A DNA stretch of 64,000 nt, taken from positions 62,001 through 126,000 of the forward strand of contig NZ_SNUA01000010.1 of assembly GCF_004360225.1 (NCBI RefSeq), read 5' to 3'. This DNA is from Alcanivorax sp. 24 (GTDB taxonomy: Bacteria; Pseudomonadota; Gammaproteobacteria; Pseudomonadales; Alcanivoracaceae). Under the pieces are notes generated by a model. It did no database searches. It was not told the DNA's origin and worked only from the letters and a program-made list of their open reading frames with translations. Positions 1-9,279 of this stretch are shown piece by piece (within the stretch, counting starts at the first letter, position 1; each line of letters opens with the position of its first letter). A program made the position numbers and the translations under genes.

Positions 1-200
1 TCGACCCGGACAGCCAGATGACGGTGATGACCCAGAACCGGGACGGTGAAACCACTCTGATTACCAAGGACCGGGAAAGCATCAAGGTACAGAAAGTCTC
101 CGACCGGGAGTTGAGTGGTGCTGGCACACGATTGGGCACCGCGTACCGGTTGCCTGACGGGCAGGTGGTCTATGTGCCGGAAGATGGGGTGTCTCCCTGA
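1..200 (+). CDS. DUF2149 family protein, C-terminal part (5' truncated by window edge)
   Basis: Only the last 66 or so codons are in the window; the frame is open from base 3. The C-terminus reads VSDREL, then RLGTAYRLPDGQVVYVPE, which matches my memory of the conserved tail of DUF2149 proteins. These are small single-membrane-span proteins that often accompany ExbB/TolQ-type and CobN-like genes. The stop overlaps the start of the next gene (ATGA, positions 200-203 region), so the two are translationally coupled. Such sets (outer-membrane receptor, ExbB-like, DUF2149, CobN-like) are associated with tetrapyrrole or metal uptake. The role here is inferred from context; the upstream partners lie outside the window. 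Confidence 0.6.
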   Translation, partial: DPDSQMTVMTQNRDGETTLITKDRESIKVQKVSDRELSGAGTRLGTAYRLPDGQVVYVPEDGVSP

Positions 201-3200
201 TGATGACATGGCAACGGACTCCGGTATCGCTGTTGATGGTGCTGGGCAGCCTGCTTGTTACGGTAACGGCATGGGCCGATACGCCACGTATCGGCCTGGT
301 GTACGACGGTGGAGAAAGTACCGGGGCTGGCGAAATTCTACGCGCCGCCCAGGGGCTGGATGATCGTGCCACGGTCATCGTTTACGCCTCGGGGGATGGT
401 GGTCATTCTTTGGATCAGGCCGGTATAGAGGCGGAACTGGCCGGGTTGGATCTGCTATTCGTGGATGGCGACTCGGATAATGCCCGTACTCATGCCCGAT
501 TGCTCCGGAGGGCCGGCGAGCATACCCGATTGGTGGTGGTCTCGCCGGGCGCTGACCTGAATGGCAATGTGGATGTCCATCAACATCCGGATCTGACCGG
601 TTACTGGCGCATGCCGTCGCAGGTCAATTACCGGGGACTGATCGCTTATCTCGCGGTGTTGGCCGGTGGTAACGACGGGGCGCCGGTACCGGCGCCCCGT
701 TCCTATCCGGAGCAGGGCTTTTACCGGCCGGGGGAGCCCGATCTGTTCGCCGACTGGCGGAGCTACCAGCGCGCGGGCGCCGAGGTGGACGAGGCTACAC
801 CGCGCATCGGCATCCTGTTCCATCGCAACCACTATCTGCAGGAAGACCTGGCCGGTGTGGACGCCCTGATCGAAGCCGTCCGGGCGGAAGGTGGCGAACC
901 GGTGGCGCTGGCTGGCACTGGTGACGCCCGCCTCGATCTTTTGCTGGACGATCAGGGTATTCCCAGGGTGGACGCAGTAATCTTTCAGGGCACCGTTCTT
1001 GATCGTGACGACCTGAATCAGGGCATTGAACGGGCCCGGGCCCTGGGTGTTCCCGTGCTTTCCGCGTTGCATATTCGTCACCAGAGTGGCGAAGCGTACC
1101 GGCAATCAGCTCATGGTCTGGCGCCACGTAACTCGGGAGACATCGCCCGGGGGGAACGGGCGGGCATATTCGAACCGCTGGCGGTATCCGCTGCCGGGGA
1201 GCGCGGGTTCGGTCGGCGCGACGTTCTCCCCATGGTAGAACAAACCCGTTGGCGTGCCGCCCGGGCGGTGGCCTGGGCGCATCTGCACCGCCGGGCCAAC
1301 GCCGAAAAGAAAGTGGTGTTCACCTTCTGGAGCGAAAGCGGCGGTAAGGCGGATCTGGGTGCCGATCCCGACGATTTTCTGGACGTGCCCGGCACTCTGA
1401 TTGAGGTGCTCAAGGCGATGAAGGCACGCGGCTATGATCTGGGCGACGCCCCCTTGCCGTCCCGGGACCAACTGAGCCGCCAACTGGTGGACGAAGCGTC
1501 CAATATCGGTGGTTGGGCTCCGGCGTCGATCCAACAACGTGCGGCAAGGACAGACGCCATTCGTGTGCCTCTGGCGCGTTACCAGGAATGGTTCGGGGCG
1601 CTGCCCGCCCGGCTACGAGAGCGCATGGGGTCAGTCTGGGGCGCGCCTCCGGGGAACGTCATGGTGGCCGGCGACGGCGACGAACGTGTCTTGCTGCTAC
1701 CGGCGTTGCGCTTCGGTAACATTCTGATCGCCGCGCATCCTGCCTGGGGTTACCTGGAAAACGACGCAGCGCTGAAGTCGCCGGACGCCCTGCCGCCTCA
1801 TCATCAATACGCCGCCTTCTTCCTCTGGCTGCGGAACGACTTCAAGGCGGACGCCTGGGTCAGCCTGTTCAGCAACATCGTCCTGCAACCCGGCAAAAGC
1901 GAGGGCCCGCTGGTGGACGATGCCATTGGCCAGCTGCTGGGGGCCACTCCCCACATCCACCCGGAACGCCTGGGAGGAGCCGGCGGTCTGGCCAATAAGC
2001 GAAAAGCGCTGGCGCTCACTCCCGGCTGGTACAACCTGGTGGTGCCCACCGGCGAATTGACCACTCTGACAACCTTGAAGACGCTGTTACAACGCTACGA
2101 TGATCTGGTCGGCCATGATCAGCTTCGCAGCGGGGCACGCCGGGCAATTCGCGACGAGGTCGCGGCCCTGGGCCTGGATCGAGCATTGTCCTGGGACGCC
2201 AGCAACGTGCCCTTCGAGCGCCTGCGCGAAGAGGTGGTTGGCCATATTGCCAATCTGGAACAGCAGAGTATGCCTTACGGCACTCGGGTACTCGGTCGGG
2301 CACCCACCGGAGACGCCCTGGCTGGCATGGTCACGGCCATGCTCACAGGCAATGGCCAGGAGCTCCTGCCCCCGGCCCTGCTTGATGCCGCCCTGAACGG
2401 GGCCAACGAAAAGGCACTGATCGCCGCCAACGACGGGCCCCTGTCCGATACCCGGCGGCAAACGGTACAACAGGCCCAGGACTACGCTGACGGTTTGCGC
2501 GGAGCGCCCCGGGAGGTCAGCGCCATCCTGGATGCCCTGGAAGGGCGCTGGATTGAGCCAGGGCCCATGTTTTCACCGTTGCGCCGCGCTGACAGCCTGC
2601 CGGTGGGCCGCAACCTCTACACCTTCGACCCGGCGATCATGCCAACACCGGAGGCGGAAGCCACTGGCTGGCAACTGGCCGAGGACACGGTGGCCACCTT
2701 TCAGGAAAAGCACCAGGGCCAACCTCCGAAACATCTCGCCTTCGTGTTGTTTTCCAGCGAAACAACCCGCAACCAGGGGGTCAATGAAGCGCACATCCTG
2801 GCTCTGCTGGGCGTACACGTCGAGCGGGACAGCCAGGGCCGTGTCTCGGGTCTTCGGCGCCTTTCCCGGGAACAATTGGGACGCCCTCGCGTGGACGTCA
2901 CGGTCACCGCCAGCGGTACCTACCGGGATCATTATGCCGGACTTATGGATCTGATCGACCGGGCAGTACGTTTGGCCGCCGCCGCGCCGGAGGACGATAA
3001 TCCCGTGGCCGCCTCCAGTCGCCAAAGAGCAGAGCGGCTCAAAGCCTCTGGCGCATCCGCCTCCGAGGCGGATGCCTTATCCACGGCCCGGGTGTTTTCC
3101 GCGGCGCCGGGGGCATACTCGCCGAACATCCAGTTCCTGGCCCGTTCCGGAGACCACCGTGGTGGCCAGGCGGACATGGCGGCGCTGTATCGTGATCGCA

Positions 3201-4135
3201 TGGGGCATGTGTATGGTGGCGGCCGGGACGGCGATGCCATGCCGGCGCTGTTCTCGGACACTGTGAAGGATCTGCAGGGCGCAGTCTTACCACGCTCCAG
3301 CGACGTCAATGGCATGCTTGATCACCCCATGTCGGCTGCTTTTCTGGGTGGTTTGGATATGGCCGCCCGCGCCGCCGGAGGCCAGGGCGCGGAACTTTAT
3401 GTAAGCCGCCCGGAAAGAGCTGGCGGCGGATCTCTGCAAAGCGCGGCCAAGGCGGTCCAGGAGGAACTCTTCACCCGTTATTTCAATCCGCGTTGGATTC
3501 AGCGGATGCAGGATCACGGCTACGACGGCGCGCGCGCATTCATGTTTCTCACCGATCAGCTTGATCTTTGGAATAGCACCACCGACCAAGTGGTGGGCAG
3601 CGCTGACTGGGCCAAGGTGAAGGCGGTCTACGTGGATGACGAATACGGCCTGGATATGCGCGATTTCCTGGATCGTCATAACCCCTACGCGGAGCAGGGG
3701 TTGTTGGCCAATCTGCTTGGAGCCGCGGAGCGTGGCCAATGGGACGCCAGCGACGCGGATAAGCGCCAAGTGGCCACGAGGTTGGTGGAGAGTGCCCTGG
3801 CCCATGGTAGCGCCTGTAACGCCAACCTTTGCCGCAACGAGACGCTGACCCGCTCCATTGAGGTGGCATTGGAACAGGCACCGGGTGGCAAGGCGCTGGC
3901 ACGCCGTTACCGTCAGGCAGTGCGGATGGCCACTGGCACAGCTCCCGCGTTGACGGCCGCGTCGCCGGGGCGGAGTGGCGGCGCCCCGGCCGAGGTGACA
4001 GGTCGTGTCATGGAAACCGTGGCGCGTCCCGCGGTGTCGGCCAATACCGTCGGCCAGCCGGCCACCATGCTGTTTCTGGGGGGCGCGCTGCTGCTGATCG
4101 GTCTTGGATTCTGCCTGGAGTGGCGCCGCCGCTGA
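200..4135 (+). CDS. Exported CobN/Mg-chelatase-H-like protein (possible tetrapyrrole dechelatase)
   Basis: 1311 residues, typical of the CobN/BchH large-subunit fold. An N-terminal Sec signal peptide (about residues 1-27, cleavage near AWA-DTP) and a C-terminal membrane span followed by EWRRR (about 1287-1311) place the body in the periplasm, unlike cytoplasmic CobN. The PPHH-YAAFFLWLR and QPGK regions mark the chelatase core. However, the family signature H-x-G-x-H-G-x-x-E before PGK reads W553 V S L F557 S N I V561, so both histidines and the glutamate are missing; a later AKRR-like block is reduced to NKRK (about 600). It is coupled to a DUF2149 gene, as in the HmuSTUV-type haem/cobalamin sets of Bacteroidota. 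A role in handling haem, cobalamin or another tetrapyrrole at the membrane is inferred. A standard cobalt-insertion role is unlikely. A second ATG at 203 is an alternative start. Confidence 0.8.
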   Translation: MMTWQRTPVSLLMVLGSLLVTVTAWADTPRIGLVYDGGESTGAGEILRAAQGLDDRATVIVYASGDGGHSLDQAGIEAELAGLDLLFVDGDSDNARTHARLLRRAGEHTRLVVVSPGADLNGNVDVHQHPDLTGYWRMPSQVNYRGLIAYLAVLAGGNDGAPVPAPRSYPEQGFYRPGEPDLFADWRSYQRAGAEVDEATPRIGILFHRNHYLQEDLAGVDALIEAVRAEGGEPVALAGTGDARLDLLLDDQGIPRVDAVIFQGTVLDRDDLNQGIERARALGVPVLSALHIRHQSGEAYRQSAHGLAPRNSGDIARGERAGIFEPLAVSAAGERGFGRRDVLPMVEQTRWRAARAVAWAHLHRRANAEKKVVFTFWSESGGKADLGADPDDFLDVPGTLIEVLKAMKARGYDLGDAPLPSRDQLSRQLVDEASNIGGWAPASIQQRAARTDAIRVPLARYQEWFGALPARLRERMGSVWGAPPGNVMVAGDGDERVLLLPALRFGNILIAAHPAWGYLENDAALKSPDALPPHHQYAAFFLWLRNDFKADAWVSLFSNIVLQPGKSEGPLVDDAIGQLLGATPHIHPERLGGAGGLANKRKALALTPGWYNLVVPTGELTTLTTLKTLLQRYDDLVGHDQLRSGARRAIRDEVAALGLDRALSWDASNVPFERLREEVVGHIANLEQQSMPYGTRVLGRAPTGDALAGMVTAMLTGNGQELLPPALLDAALNGANEKALIAANDGPLSDTRRQTVQQAQDYADGLRGAPREVSAILDALEGRWIEPGPMFSPLRRADSLPVGRNLYTFDPAIMPTPEAEATGWQLAEDTVATFQEKHQGQPPKHLAFVLFSSETTRNQGVNEAHILALLGVHVERDSQGRVSGLRRLSREQLGRPRVDVTVTASGTYRDHYAGLMDLIDRAVRLAAAAPEDDNPVAASSRQRAERLKASGASASEADALSTARVFSAAPGAYSPNIQFLARSGDHRGGQADMAALYRDRMGHVYGGGRDGDAMPALFSDTVKDLQGAVLPRSSDVNGMLDHPMSAAFLGGLDMAARAAGGQGAELYVSRPERAGGGSLQSAAKAVQEELFTRYFNPRWIQRMQDHGYDGARAFMFLTDQLDLWNSTTDQVVGSADWAKVKAVYVDDEYGLDMRDFLDRHNPYAEQGLLANLLGAAERGQWDASDADKRQVATRLVESALAHGSACNANLCRNETLTRSIEVALEQAPGGKALARRYRQAVRMATGTAPALTAASPGRSGGAPAEVTGRVMETVARPAVSANTVGQPATMLFLGGALLLIGLGFCLEWRRR

Positions 4136-4459
4136 TTGTGCCGATCAGGGGTTGGCGTGAAGTGGCTCGCCGGGCACAGTGCCGCAGCAAACAAAGACAG
4201 AGCTGTCTTCAAGGCGTTGAGTAGCGGCACGATTTCTGAGGTAACTGGTGGAAAGTTTTCTGTTGGTGCCGTCACAGGTGCTGAGCTTTCTGATAGGCAA
4301 CGGTCAAGAACAAGCGACGGGTCTGATCCGCGGGATCGAGGTCGAACTCTCTCGCCGGTTGGTGACCGCGAGAGGGCGCAACGTTGATCCATAGTGCTTG
4401 CTGCCCTGGGGCTCATAAGTTCTGGCTTGGGAGGGGCCTCCTAAACCTAAAGAGAAAAC
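4136..4459. other. 324-bp intergenic region between convergent genes
   Basis: No convincing gene. The short open frames here lack ribosome binding sites and recognisable proteins. It contains an inverted repeat, CTCTCGC (4349-4355) and GCGAGAG (4368-4374), which could help end transcription of the CobN-like gene, but no T-run follows. A weaker GGGAGG/CCTCC pair near 4430 could serve the opposing M24 gene. I considered a cobalamin riboswitch because of the CobN-like gene but found no recognisable B12-box, and the position would be downstream rather than upstream. Confidence 0.4.
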
Positions 4460-5146
4460 TCAGTTGTAGTGTTCGTCGTCCAGCAGCATGTCTTCGTGGA
4501 ACGCGCCGAAACGTCGCTGAGGGTCACACAGATGTATCTCCAGGATCCAACGCATTGCCGATGGCGGGACGTCAAGGTCGGCTAATGCCCCTGCATGGAT
4601 AGCCGCATGCGGAAAGTCCGATATTCGGTGTCCCGGAAGGTCAAGATTCAGTTCCCAACCCATTTTTCGGGCGGTGCTTTCCGCGTATGCGTACAGCGCT
4701 TGGCCGGTCAGATTCTGGGAGCTCCAGACTTCTCGCGCGTCGTGGAAAAGACGCTCCGCATCGGCCGCACAGCGTGAATAGTCGGGGTGTTCGCCGACGA
4801 TAAAGCTGGCGCCGCCATCGCCTTCCCAGGCGTTCACGCGAGGTGCGATGTCGATGAAGAAAATGTCGTTCTCCTGCAGCATCACGCCAGGCTCAGACTT
4901 GCGTTTCATCGGTTTGATCGTGTTTCGGCCAAAGCGCACACGGGTGGGGTGCCAGCTAAGAGTCATTCCGCTGTCGATCAAAACCTGTTTTGCCATGGTG
5001 ACGGCTTCTTCTTCCACCATTCCTGGAGTGACACGGCTAGCGATGTCGTGAATGGCTTGCCGTGTTTTTCTGCGTGCCAATAGCATGCCGTCTGTCGAAA
5101 AGGCCGGGCCCACACGTTCGGCGGCATGTACGGTCGTTTTGTCCAT
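4460..5146 (-). CDS. M24 family metallopeptidase-like protein (single-domain)
   Basis: 228 residues with the pita-bread (methionine aminopeptidase/creatinase) fold signature. The five expected metal ligands can be placed: D99 in FFIDIAP, D110 in EGDGG, H173 in GHRISD, E203 in ILEIHL and E218 in HEDML. It is shorter than prolidases and creatinases because it lacks their N-terminal domain; it resembles stand-alone M24 proteins annotated as Xaa-Pro peptidases. Start ATG at 5146 is preceded by AAGGAG at suitable spacing. It is divergent from a GlxA-type regulator with about 200 bp between them, so that regulator may control it. The substrate is unknown. Confidence 0.8.
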   Translation of the reverse strand: MDKTTVHAAERVGPAFSTDGMLLARRKTRQAIHDIASRVTPGMVEEEAVTMAKQVLIDSGMTLSWHPTRVRFGRNTIKPMKRKSEPGVMLQENDIFFIDIAPRVNAWEGDGGASFIVGEHPDYSRCAADAERLFHDAREVWSSQNLTGQALYAYAESTARKMGWELNLDLPGHRISDFPHAAIHAGALADLDVPPSAMRWILEIHLCDPQRRFGAFHEDMLLDDEHYN

Positions 5147-5345
5147 GAAACAACTCCTTGATGATCGGGATGAGGGAGTGGTTATTGTCGTAGCAAGGGG
5201 CCTGTTCCACCCAGTGGCGTTTGGGCATGATCTAGGACAACCCGAATGTGTTTTGTGCCAACAATCATGCTGTCGGCTTCGTTGGGCGAGCAGCGGGTTG
5301 TAGAGTGCGCAATGTCCCCGTTGCGTTACGTAGGAGTCGCTCGCT

Positions 5346-6341
5346 ATGGTCCATCATGTGGGTATCGTCGCCCCTCAGGACTCACAGGCTCTGGATATAT
5401 TTGGACCGCTTGATGTCTTTGCCGAAGCCAATCGGTTTTTACTGCCGGACGCTCAGTATCATCTGACCGTTATCGGGATGGAGCCGCACTCGATCCGATG
5501 CTCAAACGGAGCTTTACTCCGACCTCACTGTCACTACATGGATGTAAAGGATGCGTTCAGCCTATTACTGGTGGCTGGTGGGCCCTCGATACCTGGGCTT
5601 GAGGTATCGAGGGCGTTTGCGCTTTGGTTGGGCCAAGCATCGGCCCGGGCTCAGCGGTTTGGCTCGATTTGCAACGGAGCGTTCATTCTTGCCAGAGCAG
5701 GCCTTTTGGCTGGCCGCATGGTCACAACGCATTGGAACGATGCTGACGCATTGGCTGAGTTATGCCCCGACGCCAAAGTCCAGCCGGATCGCCTCTATAT
5801 CAGCGATGGTAATCTGTACACCTCCGCCGGGGTTACTGCGGGCATTGATCTCGCTCTCTTTCTTGTGGCTCGCGATCAAGGTCAGGATGTGGCGCTCAAT
5901 GTGGCAAAGCGGCTCGTTGTCTATACCCAGCGATCGGGAGGGCAATCGCAGTTCAGTCCTTATTTGATGCCGTTCATCGACTCAGATTCGCCAGTCGCGC
6001 AGGTGCAAGAGTATGTCTTGTCAAACCTGACTGCGGACCTCAGGGTGAAGGCGCTTGCGGATATGCTCGGAATGAGTCCGAGGAATTTCTCCCGTGTATT
6101 CTCGCGGGAAACCAGAATGAGTCCGGCTGAGTTTGTTGAGATGGTCAGGGTTGATGCGGCCCGCAGGCTGTTAGAATGTGGAAGATTGCCATTGAAGACC
6201 ATTGCGGCCGAATGCGGATTACGTGATGCGCAACTTATGCGTTCTGTGTTTCTGCGCCGTCTCGGTGTGTCTCCACGGCAATATAGGGCGAACTTTGGAA
6301 GTATGGAAAGGCAATCAATCGAAGAAAGATGGAATATCTGA
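5346..6341 (+). CDS. GlxA/FtrA family transcriptional regulator (DJ-1/PfpI + AraC HTH)
   Basis: 331 residues. Residues about 1-190 form a DJ-1/PfpI-like domain (VGIVAPQDSQALDIFGPLDVFAEAN at the start, then a nucleophile-elbow-like SICNGAFILARAGLL). Residues about 215-320 are an AraC-type double helix-turn-helix (LADMLGMSPRNFSRVF, then IAAECGLRDAQLMRSVFLRRLGVSPRQYR). This architecture belongs to regulators such as GlxA, GbdR and ArgR, which respond to amino-acid or amine metabolites. A TAGGAG sequence precedes the ATG. The gene looks AT-richer by eye than the flanking DNA, hinting at later acquisition. Ligand and targets are unknown; the divergent M24 peptidase gene is the obvious candidate target. 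Confidence 0.88.
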   Translation: MVHHVGIVAPQDSQALDIFGPLDVFAEANRFLLPDAQYHLTVIGMEPHSIRCSNGALLRPHCHYMDVKDAFSLLLVAGGPSIPGLEVSRAFALWLGQASARAQRFGSICNGAFILARAGLLAGRMVTTHWNDADALAELCPDAKVQPDRLYISDGNLYTSAGVTAGIDLALFLVARDQGQDVALNVAKRLVVYTQRSGGQSQFSPYLMPFIDSDSPVAQVQEYVLSNLTADLRVKALADMLGMSPRNFSRVFSRETRMSPAEFVEMVRVDAARRLLECGRLPLKTIAAECGLRDAQLMRSVFLRRLGVSPRQYRANFGSMERQSIEERWNI

Positions 6342-6958
6342 CCCCATGAGAACCCCATGTGGTTATAGCTTTCCCGATATGGTGGCGGCTTGCACGACGT
6401 CTATTCATATCGACGAGTAGAGAATCCTATTGGGCAATAGACGCCTTTAAAGACAGTGCTCAGCTGGGCGACCTCTCCGTCCGATTAGGGACAGGAGCGG
6501 CCACTGGCGCGTGGTTGAGCGCCTCCTTCGTGGGGGTGCCGTTATAGTGTCGTTATAGGCGGGAGGGCAGGATCGGAGTCCGGAGGCCGCCCTGATTCTC
6601 GATCCGACAGGGCGTCATGCCGCAAGCGGCAAGGGACCACGATGACCGTCTTGGCAGCGGGAGATGGGCGTGCCGGTTCAAGTCCGGCCTCTGTACCAAA
6701 TTCGTGGTGCGCCAAGACACCTTAAACTTGGCGAATCATAGGCCGGGGCGCTGTTCTCCGGCTTTTTTGCCTGCGATATCATCACGCCGCCTGCCTTCTT
6801 GCCACGAACGGTTCTGAATGGCTCGAGTATCGGATATCGGACCCGGCGCCGGGCTCCATATCCGCACTGTTGATCGCACCAAAGTTGTATGGCGGCACTG
6901 GACATTTTATGACAGAAGTGATGTCCGGATTTCCTGAAAGCAGGTGGTGGAGAGGCAA
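6342..6958. other. 617-bp non-coding region with tRNA-3'-end-like remnant
   Basis: No gene is supported here. Observed features are a near-duplicated CGTTATAG at about 6540-6557 and a T-arm/CCA-like segment at 6672-6698 (separate entry). Short open frames have no ribosome binding site or family resemblance. The length, the mixed composition and the tRNA fragment are compatible with a scar of past insertion or deletion, but no integrase, IS end or direct repeat confirms it. Confidence 0.4.
6672..6698 (+). other. tRNA 3'-end-like fragment (T-arm plus CCA), probable remnant
   Basis: GCCGG-TTCAAGT-CCGGC forms a perfect 5-bp T-stem with a canonical T-loop (the GGTTCAAGTCC box), followed by CTCTGTA and CCA. 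No matching 5' acceptor strand (TACAGAG-like), D-arm or anticodon arm is found upstream. The spacing from T-stem to CCA is also one base shorter than in a functional tRNA. It is therefore more likely a tRNA fragment left by integration at a tRNA gene, or a chance match, than a working tRNA. Confidence 0.35.
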
Positions 6959-7972
6959 ATGCTGGAGCAGGCACTATTGACTGACATGTCGGGCCGCCCC
7001 ATCGCACAAGATGGCCCCACGTCATCCAGAGATTGGGACGAGGTTCAGGAATTCTGCCGCAGGGTCTATATGCCCTATCGCGTAAGGCCGGCTACACCGC
7101 GGTTGCTTCCTTCCGCCACCATGCGTTCGGTGGAAGTCCAACGCATCACGATGACGCGATTTTCTTATGGCGTTCCCGTTCATCTGGATAATTTCGATCC
7201 GGCGGCGGGGAATATTCTGGTCCTGAACACCATTAAAGGTGCGTTGCGCCATAAGCAGGACGAGGTCTCTGACGTTAGCACCGGAGCGGGGGAAAGCTTC
7301 GTGGTCGATTGTTCAAGAACCGACTATTGGCTCGATGCCGACAGCCATCATATGCAGTTAAACCTGACGATCCCCCATCAAGCGATGGCCGATGTCGCCA
7401 TGCATTGGTTGGGGTTCGTGCCGGACGACACGCTGTGGACCCGACGATTGGCTTTCGGAGGGAACGGCTCGCGGTGGTATGCCTTGCTGTGCTATGTGGT
7501 CCGGTCCGTCGAGGCCTGCGGCCGCCTCAAGGCGGAGCCGGTGATGGCCCGGCACCTGGAGGAACTGCTATGCCTGGAGCTGTTGCAAACATGGGGGGAT
7601 GGCGTGGGCCTGGCAATGCGCAAGGAAACCATGCCGGTGACGCCACGCTATGTTCGTCAGGCCGAGGAAATCATGTCCGAGCAGGCCGATAACCCACCCA
7701 CCATCGGCGAAATCGCACGAATGGTGGGGGTTTCCGCTCGGGCACTGTCCGATGGATTTCGGCGCTCCCGTGGCGTTACCCCGTACGACTTTTTACGTGC
7801 CCGCCGATTGGAGGGCTTGCGCAAGGCCTTGCAAAACCCATCGCTGGGAGAAACCGTGACTTCGATCGCCGCTGATTGGGGGTACGTCAACCTGGGGGCC
7901 TTGGCGCGCATTTACAGGCGCCGTTTCGGCGAACTGCCCTCACACACTTTGGCCGCCGCGAAACAAACGTAA
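6959..7972 (+). CDS. AraC family transcriptional regulator (AraC-binding-like N-terminal domain)
   Basis: 337 residues from the ATG at 6959, chosen because GGAGAGG at 6949-6955 is correctly spaced; an in-frame GTG lies at 6944. The N-terminal two thirds resemble the AraC_binding_2 sensor domain (SVEVQRITMTRFSYGVPVHL region). The C-terminal 100 residues carry two helix-turn-helix motifs (IGEIARMVGVSARALSDGFRRSRGVTPYDFLRARRL, then VTSIAADWGYVNLGALARIYRRRFGELPS). It resembles regulators of aromatic or ester catabolism. The next gene, a serine hydrolase in the same direction 116 bp downstream, is the likely target. Confidence 0.88.
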   Translation: MLEQALLTDMSGRPIAQDGPTSSRDWDEVQEFCRRVYMPYRVRPATPRLLPSATMRSVEVQRITMTRFSYGVPVHLDNFDPAAGNILVLNTIKGALRHKQDEVSDVSTGAGESFVVDCSRTDYWLDADSHHMQLNLTIPHQAMADVAMHWLGFVPDDTLWTRRLAFGGNGSRWYALLCYVVRSVEACGRLKAEPVMARHLEELLCLELLQTWGDGVGLAMRKETMPVTPRYVRQAEEIMSEQADNPPTIGEIARMVGVSARALSDGFRRSRGVTPYDFLRARRLEGLRKALQNPSLGETVTSIAADWGYVNLGALARIYRRRFGELPSHTLAAAKQT

Positions 7973-8088
7973 TACAAAATATCTTCCGATTCGGAATGCA
8001 GCCCGCCGATTTCGAATGGCGCGTAGCCTCATGCCGACGCACGCTTCACTGTCCGTCATCCCACAACATTCAATAAAAGGACAATGAC

Positions 8089-9279
8089 ATGACCGACTTG
8101 AGAGCGTCCATTGACAGCATCCTTCATCGAGTTGTCACGGAAAGCCCGCGTGTACCCGGCGTCGTCGCCATGGTCACGGATCGGGAGCGTGATTTGTATT
8201 CCGGCGCAGCCGGAGAGCGAGGGCCGGACGGAATGCCAATGACAGAGGACACTGTCTTCGCGATCTTTTCCACCACCAAGGCCATCGCGGGAACCGCCGC
8301 GCTGCAATGTGTCGAGGAGGGACTGCTGGATCTGGACGCACCAGCCAGGGAATATGTACCCGTCATTGGCGAATTGCCGGTGCTGGATGGCTTTGATGCC
8401 CGTGGCCAGCCGGTATTGAGAGCACCGGAATCCGACATTACCACCCGCCAACTACTGACCCACACCGCCGGTTTTGGCTATGACTTTTTCAACGAAAACT
8501 ATTCGCGCATGGCGGCGGAGCATGGCCAGCCCGGCGCGATAACCTGCTCTCGAGCGAGTCTTGAGACACCCTTGTTGTTCGACCCCGGGACCCGATGGGA
8601 ATACGGCACGAACATTGATTGGGTCGGCCAGATCGTCGAGAGCATCCGTGGCCAGCGTCTGGGCACGGTCTTGCGTGAACGCGTTTTTGCGCCACTGGGC
8701 ATGGAAGACGTCGGGTTTACCCGCACCGCCGCCATGCGGGATCGTACCGCCGCTGTCTACGCGCGCCAGGCTGATGGTGCACTCGAGGATATGAATTTCT
8801 TTCTGCCGGATGAACCGGAAGTCGACTGCGGCGGACATGGTCTGTATGCCAGCGTGCCGGAATATATGAAGTTCATTCGTATGTGGCTCAACGACGGCGC
8901 CGGATCGAACGGCCAGGTGCTGAAGCCCGAGACTGTCGCCATGGCGGTGACCAACCAACTCGAACCCCATCAGAAAGTGGGTATGTTGCCGGGCGTCATC
9001 GCGCCGTTATCCAATGACGCGGAGTTCTTTCCGGGGTTGAAGAAGGGGTGGTCTTTCACCTTCATGACGGTGGAGGAAGACGCTCCCACCGGTCGCCCTA
9101 AAGGCGCTATCGGTTGGGCGGGGCTGGCTAACCTGTTCTATTGGATTGATCGTCGCAACGGCATCGGTGGCTACTGGGCGACCCAGATCCTGCCCTTCGG
9201 CGACCCCTCCTCGTTCGCGGGCTATCTGGATTTTGAAGGTGCCGTTTATCAATCCATGAACCGTGTGCGGGAGGCTTGA
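8089..9279 (+). CDS. Beta-lactamase-fold serine hydrolase (class C / EstB-like esterase)
   Basis: 396 residues of the serine beta-lactamase/PBP4* superfamily. S61-T-T-K64 is the SxxK nucleophile motif and Y172-G-T-N the YxN-like motif. No signal peptide is visible (the protein starts [16 protein letters not shown]), so it is probably cytoplasmic, like EstB-type esterases rather than true AmpC enzymes. Hydrolysis of a carboxylic ester is more likely than beta-lactam resistance. AAAGGA precedes the ATG. An AraC-type regulator lies immediately upstream. Its 3' end overlaps the convergent DUF3541 gene by 31 bp. Confidence 0.88.
   Translation: MTDLRASIDSILHRVVTESPRVPGVVAMVTDRERDLYSGAAGERGPDGMPMTEDTVFAIFSTTKAIAGTAALQCVEEGLLDLDAPAREYVPVIGELPVLDGFDARGQPVLRAPESDITTRQLLTHTAGFGYDFFNENYSRMAAEHGQPGAITCSRASLETPLLFDPGTRWEYGTNIDWVGQIVESIRGQRLGTVLRERVFAPLGMEDVGFTRTAAMRDRTAAVYARQADGALEDMNFFLPDEPEVDCGGHGLYASVPEYMKFIRMWLNDGAGSNGQVLKPETVAMAVTNQLEPHQKVGMLPGVIAPLSNDAEFFPGLKKGWSFTFMTVEEDAPTGRPKGAIGWAGLANLFYWIDRRNGIGGYWATQILPFGDPSSFAGYLDFEGAVYQSMNRVREA

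Noticed and set aside
4136-4400. Short open frames and a possible cobalamin riboswitch after the CobN-like gene
   Set aside because: No ribosome binding site, no recognisable protein, no B12-box and wrong side of the gene for a leader.
6610-6698. Complete tRNA or tmRNA ending at the CCA
   Set aside because: No acceptor 5' strand, D-arm or anticodon stem could be found and the T-stem-to-CCA spacing is one base short.
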